This document shows positions 15,038 to 22,771 of a stretch of DNA of 42,126 nt, piece after piece. This DNA is from a virus. A program made the position numbers and the translations under genes. The stretch is from positions 1 through 42,126 of IMG/VR virus record IMGVR_UViG_3300008108_003243. One strand, written 5' to 3'. The notes beneath the pieces are model-generated. The model saw only the letters and a program-made list of their open reading frames with translations. It was not told the DNA's origin and searched no databases. The first letter of the stretch is position 1, and each line of letters begins with the position of its first letter.

Positions 15038-15889
15038 TCAAATTTCCTTGTTTCCTCTTTTTGTGAGGTATGCACGAGACCAGACTCCTCCTCGTACACC
15101 ATATATAGACTTATTTTTAATCTTAATTCTACGAGATCTTTCACCACTACGAACACCAAGGGTTGGTTCGTAATCACCAGTAAGTAATGTCAGGTTGCCC
15201 TTTTTAACGACTTTAGAACTAAACTCCAATCTAATCGAAGTGCCCAATTTACTCAACCTTGGGGTTCCTTGAACAAAAAAATCTACACTATCATAAGCAG
15301 AACTGTTTTGAAAATTCTTACCAAACACAGCTTGTTTTTTTAATTTATTATCATTAATCTCTCTCCAAACGGATTGGTATTCTTTTTTATAGGTATCCCA
15401 GTTATCAATTATAACTTCTTTAAAATCTTCAACTTCAGAATGATTCCCTATTTCAGCACCTGCTCTTTCTGTTATCCCACCATATTGTTGGAAATCTGTA
15501 GCAGTACGTCCTTTTTTATAAGATAAAAATCCTATTTCATCTCCAGAATAATTTACAATCACAAAGTCTGCCTTTTTAGTTCCAACTCCACCAACAAATC
15601 CAGCAACATTTTCAAAATCAATATTACCTATCCTCAAAGTAACTGGAGTTCCACCTCCAAGTTTTTCTATTTCCGAATTAACTTTTTTTATAACTTCAAC
15701 TTCATTACTATCTCTAGGTGCTCTTTTTAATTCTGGATTATTAATAAAAACATATTGCAACAGGTTGTTCCACATGTAAGAACCTTTAGCATCTTTAAAT
15801 AAAAACTTATCTTTAAATTTAAAGATTATTCTTAAAACTTTTTGTTTTAAAATTGCAAATATTGTATCTGCAGTGTAATTATGCGACAT
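15038..15889 (-). CDS. Hypothetical late protein, possible PD-(D/E)XK nuclease fold (283 aa)
   Basis: The central segment KKADFVIVNYSGDEIGFLSYKKG (split here as KKADFVIVN / YSGDEIGFLSYKKG) has the spacing of a PD-(D/E)XK core: Asp on a strand, about ten residues, then hydrophobic-Ser-x-Lys. FQQYGG follows, as in several phage nuclease-like proteins. The C-terminus is rich in Arg and Lys (RSGERSRRIKIKNKS). The length fits a single-domain nuclease with a DNA-binding tail. The assignment rests only on motif spacing. A late box CTAAATA lies 22 bases upstream, and the neighbour downstream has a capsid-targeting-like start. Confidence 0.5.
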   Translation of the reverse strand: MSHNYTADTIFAILKQKVLRIIFKFKDKFLFKDAKGSYMWNNLLQYVFINNPELKRAPRDSNEVEVIKKVNSEIEKLGGGTPVTLRIGNIDFENVAGFVGGVGTKKADFVIVNYSGDEIGFLSYKKGRTATDFQQYGGITERAGAEIGNHSEVEDFKEVIIDNWDTYKKEYQSVWREINDNKLKKQAVFGKNFQNSSAYDSVDFFVQGTPRLSKLGTSIRLEFSSKVVKKGNLTLLTGDYEPTLGVRSGERSRRIKIKNKSIYGVRGGVWSRAYLTKRGNKEI

Positions 15890-15910
15890 TCCTAAGAATA
15901 TACTTTTTTA

Positions 15911-15917
15911 TATTTAG
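15911..15917 (-). promoter_or_regulatory. Late promoter candidate (CTAAATA)
   Basis: CTAAATA on the minus strand begins 2 bases after the tRNA 3' end and lies 22 bases upstream of the 283-aa gene. Confidence 0.5.
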
Positions 15918-15918
15918 A

Positions 15919-16000
15919 TACCCAGTATAGGACTTGAACCTACACACATTAAAGTAACAGGACCTAAACCTGCCGCGTCTACCAATTCCGCCAACTGGGC
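15919..16000 (-). tRNA. tRNA-Leu (anticodon UAG)
   Basis: The cloverleaf is readable: acceptor GCCCAGT/ACTGGGT with discriminator A and no encoded CCA; D-arm GCG...CGC containing GAATTGGTAGA; anticodon stem with loop TTTAGGT giving UAG; a long variable arm typical of type II tRNAs; and a T-arm loop TTCAAGT. The length is 82 bases. The UAG anticodon reads CUN leucine codons. It sits between the Asp-hydroxylase-like gene and a late gene. Confidence 0.93.
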
Positions 16001-16002
16001 AA

Positions 16003-16635
16003 TTACAAAAAGTTTTGAGTATATTCTGTGTCTGTAATATAATCTATACACAGAACAGATCTACAAGAACTCATATTATTTTCTACCCTATGTTTAGACA
16101 TGGGGTGAAAAATGTAAAACTTCTTATTCTCAAATTTTTTAGTTTCTATATTTCCAGATTCATCCATTATTTGAATAAATGAATCTTTAGTATCATTAGG
16201 ATCTATGTCTAAACCCCATATGATTCTTAGTAATTGTACTCCTGGAATGTAGTCTTTGTCAACATGCCAATCAAGAGACTGTCCAGGATCCAATGCATTA
16301 ATTGCACATGCATCGGTCAATCCAACTTGCAGTAAAACATTAGTGAGTGTTGGAAGCACTCTCGTATTAAAATCTACCTCTGCCCTTTCTGCAAACAATG
16401 GTGCAAGATGCCATCCATATTTTGTTTGATCTCGTTTCTCTGCAGAAAAATAAGAAGAATATCCAATAGGATATCCTTCTCCACGGTTATCGATAAATCT
16501 TTCTTGTTGAGCAGTAAAATCTCTAAATTCTAAGTCATTTAAATTATTTTTATATTCTTGATGTATGGCATCATAATTTTGATTTAATATATCAAGATTT
16601 GGATAAACCTCTAAATGAGATAAGAATTTAGACAT
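16003..16635 (-). CDS. Aspartyl/asparaginyl beta-hydroxylase-like 2OG-Fe(II) oxygenase
   Basis: The C-terminal half has the hydroxylase pattern: H124-V-D126 in LDWHVDKDY, then LLRIIWGLDID, a strand ending FYIFHP, H182 in SKHRVENN, and R192 in CRSVLCIDY, the usual 2-oxoglutarate-binding Arg. An H...H pair plus Arg is characteristic of the AspH family. It probably oxidises a protein side chain or small substrate using 2-oxoglutarate and O2. The 210-aa length matches short phage and bacterial members. It is separated from mazG by 6 bases, with the tRNA directly downstream. Confidence 0.75.
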   Translation of the reverse strand: MSKFLSHLEVYPNLDILNQNYDAIHQEYKNNLNDLEFRDFTAQQERFIDNRGEGYPIGYSSYFSAEKRDQTKYGWHLAPLFAERAEVDFNTRVLPTLTNVLLQVGLTDACAINALDPGQSLDWHVDKDYIPGVQLLRIIWGLDIDPNDTKDSFIQIMDESGNIETKKFENKKFYIFHPMSKHRVENNMSSCRSVLCIDYITDTEYTQNFL

Positions 16636-16641
16636 ATATTA

Positions 16642-17115
16642 TCAGAGATCGCCTTTAACTCTATTTTCAGAGCGGTAGACATCAAATGCACCTTCTGGAT
16701 AACGAGCACTTAATTTTTCATAGTTCATTTGAAGGACTTCTTCAAAGTCTGTTCCCAATGCCATAAATGCTTGGGCAAGATACCAACAAATATCTCCAAG
16801 CTCACGCTTTAGATGAAACTCATTTTCTTCAGTATATGGTTTTCCTTGAAGAATAATTTTTTTAATTACTTCAGTAAATTCTCCTGCTTCTGCAGACATT
16901 CCAAGAGCTGCAGTAAGAAGACGAGGAACGTCAGCGTCTGTAGATGCCTCCAGTTCGGTCATTCGGGACAACAAGCTTGAAATGTCACTGCTCGCTGGAC
17001 TCGTAGTTTGACGAACAAACTCAATATATTTTTTAGTATCAATAACTTTATTTTCACTCATAGTAAATTCAGTAGAACCATCAGGATGACTTTTTTTCGT
17101 AATCGTAACTGTCAT
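16642..17115 (-). CDS. mazG: MazG-type nucleotide pyrophosphohydrolase
   Basis: The all-alpha NTP-PPase fold is recognisable: LLTAALGMSAEAGEFTEVIK with the ExxE motif (E76, E79) and KRELGDICWYLAQ with ExxD (E105, D108). A basic N-terminal extension of about 25 residues precedes the domain. The family hydrolyses (d)NTPs to monophosphates. In cyanophages it is a frequent auxiliary gene, proposed to act on (d)GTP or alarmone-related metabolism. An in-frame second ATG (codon 19) is a possible start. It lies 37 bases after the dehydrogenase gene. Confidence 0.9.
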   Translation of the reverse strand: MTVTITKKSHPDGSTEFTMSENKVIDTKKYIEFVRQTTSPASSDISSLLSRMTELEASTDADVPRLLTAALGMSAEAGEFTEVIKKIILQGKPYTEENEFHLKRELGDICWYLAQAFMALGTDFEEVLQMNYEKLSARYPEGAFDVYRSENRVKGDL

Positions 17116-17152
17116 AATTTTTTTAGATACAGTTGCAGTTTACCAGATAATA

Positions 17153-18373
17153 TTAGTTTTGTCTAGTGTTTCCATAATGAATAACCTTTAAATTTTTTGA
17201 TTTAAATTTTCTCCACGGATCAACTACTACACTGCCTTCTGGAATTTCACAGTATAGTTCATCACTTTCTGGGGCATCCCAATACTTATATGTTGTAGTT
17301 GCGCTATGTGCTAACAAAAAAATTGCAGGTTTATCAGAAGTATAAACATCTCTTGTACCAGGATCAACATAAGAAACTGCTTTACCAAATTCTTTACAGT
17401 AGTGCCCTATCAACAAACTATAACTTCCATCAAGATGTTTAACTCTTGGTTTATATGATTTACCGTGAATAACAATAGGAAGATTATGTTGATTAGAAAG
17501 AGTTACTAGATACTCAGCAAGATTTTTTGCTTGAATTTCTCTAGACTTCATAACAGACTCAAACATATCATATCCCAAACCCAATTTTTGAGACAGATAT
17601 CTAAGTGCAATGTTATCTCTTGGATGACATGCGCCCCCATCACCCATACCTGCTGTCATATAGGATGAATTAATAATTCTAGTTCCAGCAGAACACAATG
17701 CATTCGTAACTACATCTACATTGATGTTGCCTTGTTTCATTGCAACATCCTGAATCATATTTACAAATCCAATTTTAGTACTAATAAAAGTATTATAAAA
17801 AACTTTTATACATTCACATTCATCCCACGTCCCTACAAAATATTTTGGATTATTCTCCATAATAGTTTTATAGAAGTTGATTAATTCTTTAGCATCTCCA
17901 GTAGTAGATCCATCTTCAGTACCAATCATAACCATTTCAGGATTGACCATATCCCACCCAACGGTCCCCATTGCAATCAAATATGGATTATAAACAAATC
18001 TTGCATTTGACATCAATGGAACAAACTGCTCTCTGGTAGTGCCAGGTAATACAGTAGATATTAATACAACTAATTGTCCTTTTGCTACGGAATTTACTTC
18101 GGTTAAACATTCCTTTACAATTGAATAATCAAAATCTTTTGGTTCTAAATGCATTGATGGAGTGCTTCCATCATAATCTGGATGATGTGGTGTTGGTACT
18201 GCAATAAAAATAATCTTGGATTTTTGAACTACCTCTTCTATTGAAGAGCAGATATTAATTAATCCACCACTGCGATATTCTACATCGTATCCATAAACGG
18301 TATGATTTTTAGTAGCAATTTCTGATGCACATGGCAATCCAAGTTTACCAAGACCAATAAATCCAATGTTCAT
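17153..18373 (-). CDS. UDP-glucose/GDP-mannose 6-dehydrogenase family protein
   Basis: The N-terminal Rossmann motif is GFIGLGKLGLP (residues 4-14). The central domain has NTFISTKIGFVN with K200. The catalytic cysteine is C249 in GDGGACHPRDN, and a C-terminal NAD-linked domain includes GKSYKPRVKHLDGS and VSYVDP. These match the nucleotide-sugar 6-dehydrogenase family, which oxidises UDP-glucose or a similar sugar to the uronic acid. The protein is 406 aa, near family length. It overlaps the amidinotransferase gene by ATGA. With five glycosyltransferases upstream it probably supplies an acidic sugar donor. The exact sugar cannot be told. Confidence 0.88.
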   Translation of the reverse strand: MNIGFIGLGKLGLPCASEIATKNHTVYGYDVEYRSGGLINICSSIEEVVQKSKIIFIAVPTPHHPDYDGSTPSMHLEPKDFDYSIVKECLTEVNSVAKGQLVVLISTVLPGTTREQFVPLMSNARFVYNPYLIAMGTVGWDMVNPEMVMIGTEDGSTTGDAKELINFYKTIMENNPKYFVGTWDECECIKVFYNTFISTKIGFVNMIQDVAMKQGNINVDVVTNALCSAGTRIINSSYMTAGMGDGGACHPRDNIALRYLSQKLGLGYDMFESVMKSREIQAKNLAEYLVTLSNQHNLPIVIHGKSYKPRVKHLDGSYSLLIGHYCKEFGKAVSYVDPGTRDVYTSDKPAIFLLAHSATTTYKYWDAPESDELYCEIPEGSVVVDPWRKFKSKNLKVIHYGNTRQN

Positions 18374-19335
18374 GCTTCTCTTTCTAGATCTAATGTTACG
18401 CAGTGGAATCCTCCACTAAGAGTTCTTTGGTGCCTCATTGGAAGCATTGCACATTCAATACCATAGGTCTCTAATATTTTTCTTGTTGGATGTTGATGCT
18501 CTTCCAATGCAACCAAATTTGGTGTAACACTAAACAAGTTCATGTTACACCACTCTGAAGCATTATTATAACCTGGATAGTATCCAATGTCTACTGGATC
18601 TGGGGCATTGATTATATCCCAAGTATTAAATGGATGTGGAAGCATATCTCTATTTTTAACTCTAGTTGGATTGACCATCATTAAACCCTCTCTTAAAAAT
18701 GCAATCGTTGTATCAATATGAACAAAAGTATAAATGTCTTTTACGATCCTTACTGTTGCTGTTGATCCAAGATGATTTTGAAGTATAGTTGCACCAGCAA
18801 CGTTTCCACTATTAGAGACCAAATACAAAACTTCATTGTTTGCACGTATTGCATTTGCCGCATCAAACGCTGGGGTAAGTTCTGTCAAAGCAAGAGTGTC
18901 TGGATCTCCAATACACTCTTCATTATAAAGATCCTCATGATATGAACATGGCATTTCAATTGGATTTGTAAGGTGATGTCTAAATGATCTCCAATTACCT
19001 CTTCTTGCTCTCAACGGTTGAGGAGTTGCAAGAGCAAGATCTCCATGTAAAAACACACAGTCTCTTGGGCAATAATTATAATACTTTGTCACTTCTCTTT
19101 TTGGTCTTAAAACGTCTACTCTTTCATTACGCAAAAAAGAACAAAAAGTCTCAAGATCTTCATTAGCTTCGTCAATAACTTGTTGTGGATATAATCCAGT
19201 TTTTACATCAGAAACGTCTTTAACTCCAGCATAATTAATTGTCCTCAAACTTTTGTCCATTACTGGAATTGTTGCATAGTCAGCAACACCAACAATTACC
19301 TTTTTTAATTTGTCCCATTCATTTTTTGCGTACAT
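18370..19335 (-). CDS. Arginine:glycine-type amidinotransferase
   Basis: The start YAKNEWDKLKKVIVG, then CPRDCVFLHGDLALATPQPLR, fits the glycine/inosamine amidinotransferase family. The catalytic triad is in place: D158 (PAFDAAN), H206 (FVHIDTT) and C312 (LSGGFHCVTLD). Family enzymes move the amidino group of arginine to an amine: glycine, giving guanidinoacetate, or an aminosugar. The length of 321 is slightly shorter than the vertebrate enzyme. Its position between a glycosyltransferase array and a nucleotide-sugar dehydrogenase makes an amino-sugar or glycan acceptor an attractive but unproven idea. Confidence 0.85.
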   Translation of the reverse strand: MYAKNEWDKLKKVIVGVADYATIPVMDKSLRTINYAGVKDVSDVKTGLYPQQVIDEANEDLETFCSFLRNERVDVLRPKREVTKYYNYCPRDCVFLHGDLALATPQPLRARRGNWRSFRHHLTNPIEMPCSYHEDLYNEECIGDPDTLALTELTPAFDAANAIRANNEVLYLVSNSGNVAGATILQNHLGSTATVRIVKDIYTFVHIDTTIAFLREGLMMVNPTRVKNRDMLPHPFNTWDIINAPDPVDIGYYPGYNNASEWCNMNLFSVTPNLVALEEHQHPTRKILETYGIECAMLPMRHQRTLSGGFHCVTLDLEREA

Positions 19336-19338
19336 AAT

Positions 19339-20142
19339 TCAACTCGTAGTTAAAACCATTTGATGATCATTATCTTTACCATATGTAAAGAACTCGTCCA
19401 AAGTAAATTTTAAATGCTCTTTCATCCACCAATAGTAATAGGCGCATCTAGATTTTTGATGGTGCAATCTATTGATTTCTATTCCATATTCAGTACTAGA
19501 TAACTTATTGTTTGTTGTGATTAATGGAATAGAATATGTTCTTCCCGTATGTCCTATAAAATAATCAACAGTGGTTGAAGATTTATTGAACTTATCTATA
19601 GCAACTGTTCTATCAAATTTATATTTTTCTCCTCGGCAGTGTAAATTCAATATCTTTTCAACATAATCCCTTGTCATCATAACAGGTCCAAAAAAACTAT
19701 GCCGCAATTTTGGATGTAAAAAGAATGGAATAAATTCTTGAGATTCAAATCCAAGTTGAATACAGTCCCAATCATATGGAAGTCTGTTCATAAGATATGT
19801 CCAATCAAAATTCCAATACTCCAATAAATTTAAATCATAATCATCTTCCATCAACAATAAGTATTCATCATCTCTAGTGTTTATCCATTTTTTCATAAAC
19901 TCTAGATGAGTTACAGCATTCCCTAATGCATATGCAGGTATTCCAGTGACCGCACCAACAACGTATTTTGATCCCCACTCATCAAGATTAGATGCTAAAA
20001 ATTTTGACGCAGAGATCCTCGTAAATTGTAACTTCCAATAATCAAACTGATCTTCCATATAAGTTCTTCGATCAGTTCTATTATCTAAATTTACATAGTG
20101 AATATGTGGAAAATTTTTAAGTTTATTTTTTAAATCCATCAT
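19339..20142 (-). CDS. GT25-like glycosyltransferase, paralogue A (intact motifs)
   Basis: The N-terminus has IHYVNLDNRTDRRTYMEDQF, the family signature for LPS-type glycosyltransferase family 25. LLMEDDYDL supplies the expected acidic metal/nucleotide motif (EDD). Shared landmarks with the other four copies are LPYDWDCIQLGFE, a FIPFFLHP stretch, VDYFIGHTGRTYSIPL and the C-terminal TLDEFFTYGKDND. It is 267 aa. The ATGATG start overlaps the preceding paralogue. Both signature motifs are intact, so it is probably active. The sugar donor and acceptor are unknown. Confidence 0.75.
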   Translation of the reverse strand: MMDLKNKLKNFPHIHYVNLDNRTDRRTYMEDQFDYWKLQFTRISASKFLASNLDEWGSKYVVGAVTGIPAYALGNAVTHLEFMKKWINTRDDEYLLLMEDDYDLNLLEYWNFDWTYLMNRLPYDWDCIQLGFESQEFIPFFLHPKLRHSFFGPVMMTRDYVEKILNLHCRGEKYKFDRTVAIDKFNKSSTTVDYFIGHTGRTYSIPLITTNNKLSSTEYGIEINRLHHQKSRCAYYYWWMKEHLKFTLDEFFTYGKDNDHQMVLTTS

Positions 20143-20945
20143 CTCAAATAATGTATAGTTTTCTTTACCATTCCCATATCATTCTGTTTTCCATATGTAA
20201 AAATCTCATCCAAATTATGTCGTTTACTATCATTCCTCCACCAATCATAATATGCTAGTCTACATGCCTTTACTATACTGTATCGTTTAGTATTCTTGCT
20301 AAAAAAGTCTGTATGATTTGGAAACATAGGTAAACAATATGTCTTGCCACAATGTCCTATAAAGTAATCAACTGTTCCCGAATTTAATCCAAAATTTTTA
20401 TTAGCAATATAATTTGTCAATTTATACCTTTCTTCTTGGCAATGTAGTTTGATTAATTTTTTAACATATCTTCTATTCAACATTGCCATACCAAAAGTAT
20501 GAGCTGGCATGATAGGGTGGAGATAAAATGGAATATAATTAATATTTTCAAATCCTAGCATTAAGCAGTCCCAATCATATGGGATTCTAGTATTAATGTA
20601 TTCCCAATCAAATTGCCAATAGATATCTAATCCAAAATCAATAGTATCTTTTGAAATAATAACTTTTTCTTCTTCAGTATTATAAAACCATTCCTTTAAA
20701 AACTCTAAAACTGTTATCGAATATGCAGCTGTTGTAACTGGCAATTTATAATTTTTTATATCAATCAATAAATTTTTCCATTCAGATACATTATCTTTAG
20801 TATATTTTGAAGTGGTTACTCTTTGATAATTTTCTACTTTTAAATTACTAAGACTTCTATCCATATGCTCATCCAAGTGAGCATTATTATCGGAATTAAA
20901 ATAATATATCGTTGGAATATTTTTTAGTTTATATTTTAAATCCAT
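20139..20945 (-). CDS. GT25-like glycosyltransferase paralogue B (degenerate motifs)
   Basis: It is clearly the same family as its neighbours (IPYDWDCLMLGFE, VDYFIGHCGKTYCLP, NLDEIFTYGKQND). The first signature has decayed to YYFNSDNNAHLDEHMDR, and the acidic EDD motif is replaced by KDT in VIISKDTIDF. The fold is probably kept, but metal-dependent transfer is doubtful unless other residues take over. It is the only copy preceded by a true gap (51 bases), which contains a late-like ATAAATA box. Confidence 0.7.
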   Translation of the reverse strand: MDLKYKLKNIPTIYYFNSDNNAHLDEHMDRSLSNLKVENYQRVTTSKYTKDNVSEWKNLLIDIKNYKLPVTTAAYSITVLEFLKEWFYNTEEEKVIISKDTIDFGLDIYWQFDWEYINTRIPYDWDCLMLGFENINYIPFYLHPIMPAHTFGMAMLNRRYVKKLIKLHCQEERYKLTNYIANKNFGLNSGTVDYFIGHCGKTYCLPMFPNHTDFFSKNTKRYSIVKACRLAYYDWWRNDSKRHNLDEIFTYGKQNDMGMVKKTIHYLR

Positions 20946-20986
20946 AATAATTTAAACTAACACATCATTAAATTTTTTCTTAAAAG

Positions 20987-20993
20987 TATTTAT
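20987..20993 (-). promoter_or_regulatory. Late-like box inside the glycosyltransferase array
   Basis: ATAAATA on the minus strand, 42 bases upstream of paralogue B. The distance is larger than for the other late promoters, so this is tentative. Confidence 0.35.
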
Positions 20994-20996
20994 GAG

Positions 20997-21899
20997 TCAT
21001 TTTCTAAAGTAATCAAGATACACTTCACCATACAATTCTGCACCCTTGTTTGTTATATCATATGTCCTAAATCTATCTGGTTTTAGAATCATTTTATCAT
21101 GTTCAATTGATCCAAATGTAAAAAATTGATCCAAGCTATAATTATCTCGTTCATGTTGCCACCAAAAATAATAGGTGTTTCTTGCCATAATATCACCCTC
21201 CTCTCTAAAAAATCTTTGGATGACACTATTATTTTCAAAACTACCAAAATTAGGATTTATTGTAATTAATGGCACACAATATGTTCTTCCAGTATGAACC
21301 ATAAAATAATCAACTGTTCCAGATCCAGCAACGTCATTTTGCCTATTCCATGCTGCATTACAGACAGTGTTGACTAACTTATATTGATCTCCAACACAAT
21401 GTAAGTCTAAAAGTTTTTCTACATAGTTCCTATTCAAAAGAACTGGACCGAAATCATGTGCATCTTCAATTGGATGTAAATGAAATCTTAATCCTGTTGG
21501 ATTCTCAAACCCCATTAAAAGACAATCCCAATCATAGGGTAATCTTTGAATCAGTTCATTCCAATCAAAATGCCAACGATCAATTAATCCAAGATCATAA
21601 TCATCTTCCATTAGAATTACATATGGATCTTTTGTATTTTTATACCAGTTCTTCAAGAAATCTAAATGAGTTACAGCATTTGCGGCGATAGGAACTAAAA
21701 GATGATAGTCTTCAATGTCAGATATCAAATGCTTCCATTTACCATTCTCAGACGCAAGGTATTTTGTTCCAGAGACTCTTGAATGCTGTATTCCATATTT
21801 TTTAAATTGCCTCTCCATCCACTTTCTTCTGTCATCTCGATTGTCAAGATTAAAAAAATAGACATGAGGCATACCTGCCAATTTATTTTCTATATCCAC
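20997..21899 (-). CDS. GT25-like glycosyltransferase, paralogue C (intact motifs, GTG start)
   Basis: Signature VYFFNLDNRDDRRKWMERQF and acidic motif VILMEDDYDL are both intact. LPYDWDCLLMGFE, VDYFMVHTGRTYCVPL and SLDQFFTFG follow. It is 300 aa, the longest of the five, with an extra 25-residue tail. Translation appears to start at a GTG (21899) overlapping the end of paralogue D by 10 bases. No in-frame ATG lies before the conserved N-terminus. It is probably active. Confidence 0.75.
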   Translation of the reverse strand: MDIENKLAGMPHVYFFNLDNRDDRRKWMERQFKKYGIQHSRVSGTKYLASENGKWKHLISDIEDYHLLVPIAANAVTHLDFLKNWYKNTKDPYVILMEDDYDLGLIDRWHFDWNELIQRLPYDWDCLLMGFENPTGLRFHLHPIEDAHDFGPVLLNRNYVEKLLDLHCVGDQYKLVNTVCNAAWNRQNDVAGSGTVDYFMVHTGRTYCVPLITINPNFGSFENNSVIQRFFREEGDIMARNTYYFWWQHERDNYSLDQFFTFGSIEHDKMILKPDRFRTYDITNKGAELYGEVYLDYFRK

Positions 21900-22771
21900 A
21901 ATAGAAGACCCTCAGATTTATCTTTAAAAACATATGGTTTTTTTGTAGATATATCAAACATCACTTCCATTCTCCACTCATCATTTTTATTATAATGAAA
22001 AAATTCAAAAGAAGAATAAGATTTGCTTCTTATTGACCACCAATAATCTATTGCCTCTGATGATAGCTTATCGACAAGATCATTAACAGTATCACTACCA
22101 ATAAACTCCTCATTTAAAGAAAATATTGGTAACGTATATGTAATTCCCAAATTATAAAAGAAGTTGTGGAGACCACCATATTCAAAATCTGGAATTGATT
22201 TATCTGGTGTATGATAGTGCAATAAAAATTTACCGTCTTTATAATGATAGTGCTTTAATCTTTTAGCAAAATATCTACTAATCATATAACAATGGCAAGA
22301 TCCACTGTCACTCTCCCATGGATGTAGATGCATTTTTATTTTTCTTTCTGCAGAACTAAAAAATTGAATGCAATCCCAATTGTATGGGAGATTTTTCATT
22401 AGTAGATTCCAGTCAAAAAGCCAATTATTAACTGCGTCAAATTTAATATTATCTTCCATAAAAATACAAATTTCAGATTCATTAGAATCATACCATTCTA
22501 TAACTGAGTTTATTGTATTTAATGTTAATGCCAGTTCTGATGGGGATTGTACTAAATTATCATCTAAAACTAAATCTTTCCACTCATTATAAGTTTCTTC
22601 TTTATACTTTTTTTCATGTCTTTTATAATCTTTAATTCCCCAACTCTTAAATTGATTTTCCATATACATCTTTTTATCAAGATGCTGATTATCATTTAAG
22701 TAAATTATTTTTGGAATTCCATCCAATTTACTTGATATAGTTTTAAAATTAATTTCTAATTCATCCATCAT
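21890..22771 (-). CDS. GT25-like glycosyltransferase paralogue D (degenerate motifs)
   Basis: An 11-residue N-terminal extension precedes IPKIIYLNDNQHLDKKMYMENQF, in which the N-L-D-x-R-x-D-R signature is lost. The acidic motif reads EDN (ICIFMEDNIKF) in place of EDD. The common frame is kept: LPYNWDCIQFF, a MHLHPWES stretch, and a SSFEFFHYNKNDE end. It is 293 aa. It overlaps paralogue E by ATGA. Activity is uncertain. Confidence 0.7.
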   Translation of the reverse strand: MMDELEINFKTISSKLDGIPKIIYLNDNQHLDKKMYMENQFKSWGIKDYKRHEKKYKEETYNEWKDLVLDDNLVQSPSELALTLNTINSVIEWYDSNESEICIFMEDNIKFDAVNNWLFDWNLLMKNLPYNWDCIQFFSSAERKIKMHLHPWESDSGSCHCYMISRYFAKRLKHYHYKDGKFLLHYHTPDKSIPDFEYGGLHNFFYNLGITYTLPIFSLNEEFIGSDTVNDLVDKLSSEAIDYWWSIRSKSYSSFEFFHYNKNDEWRMEVMFDISTKKPYVFKDKSEGLLLWI

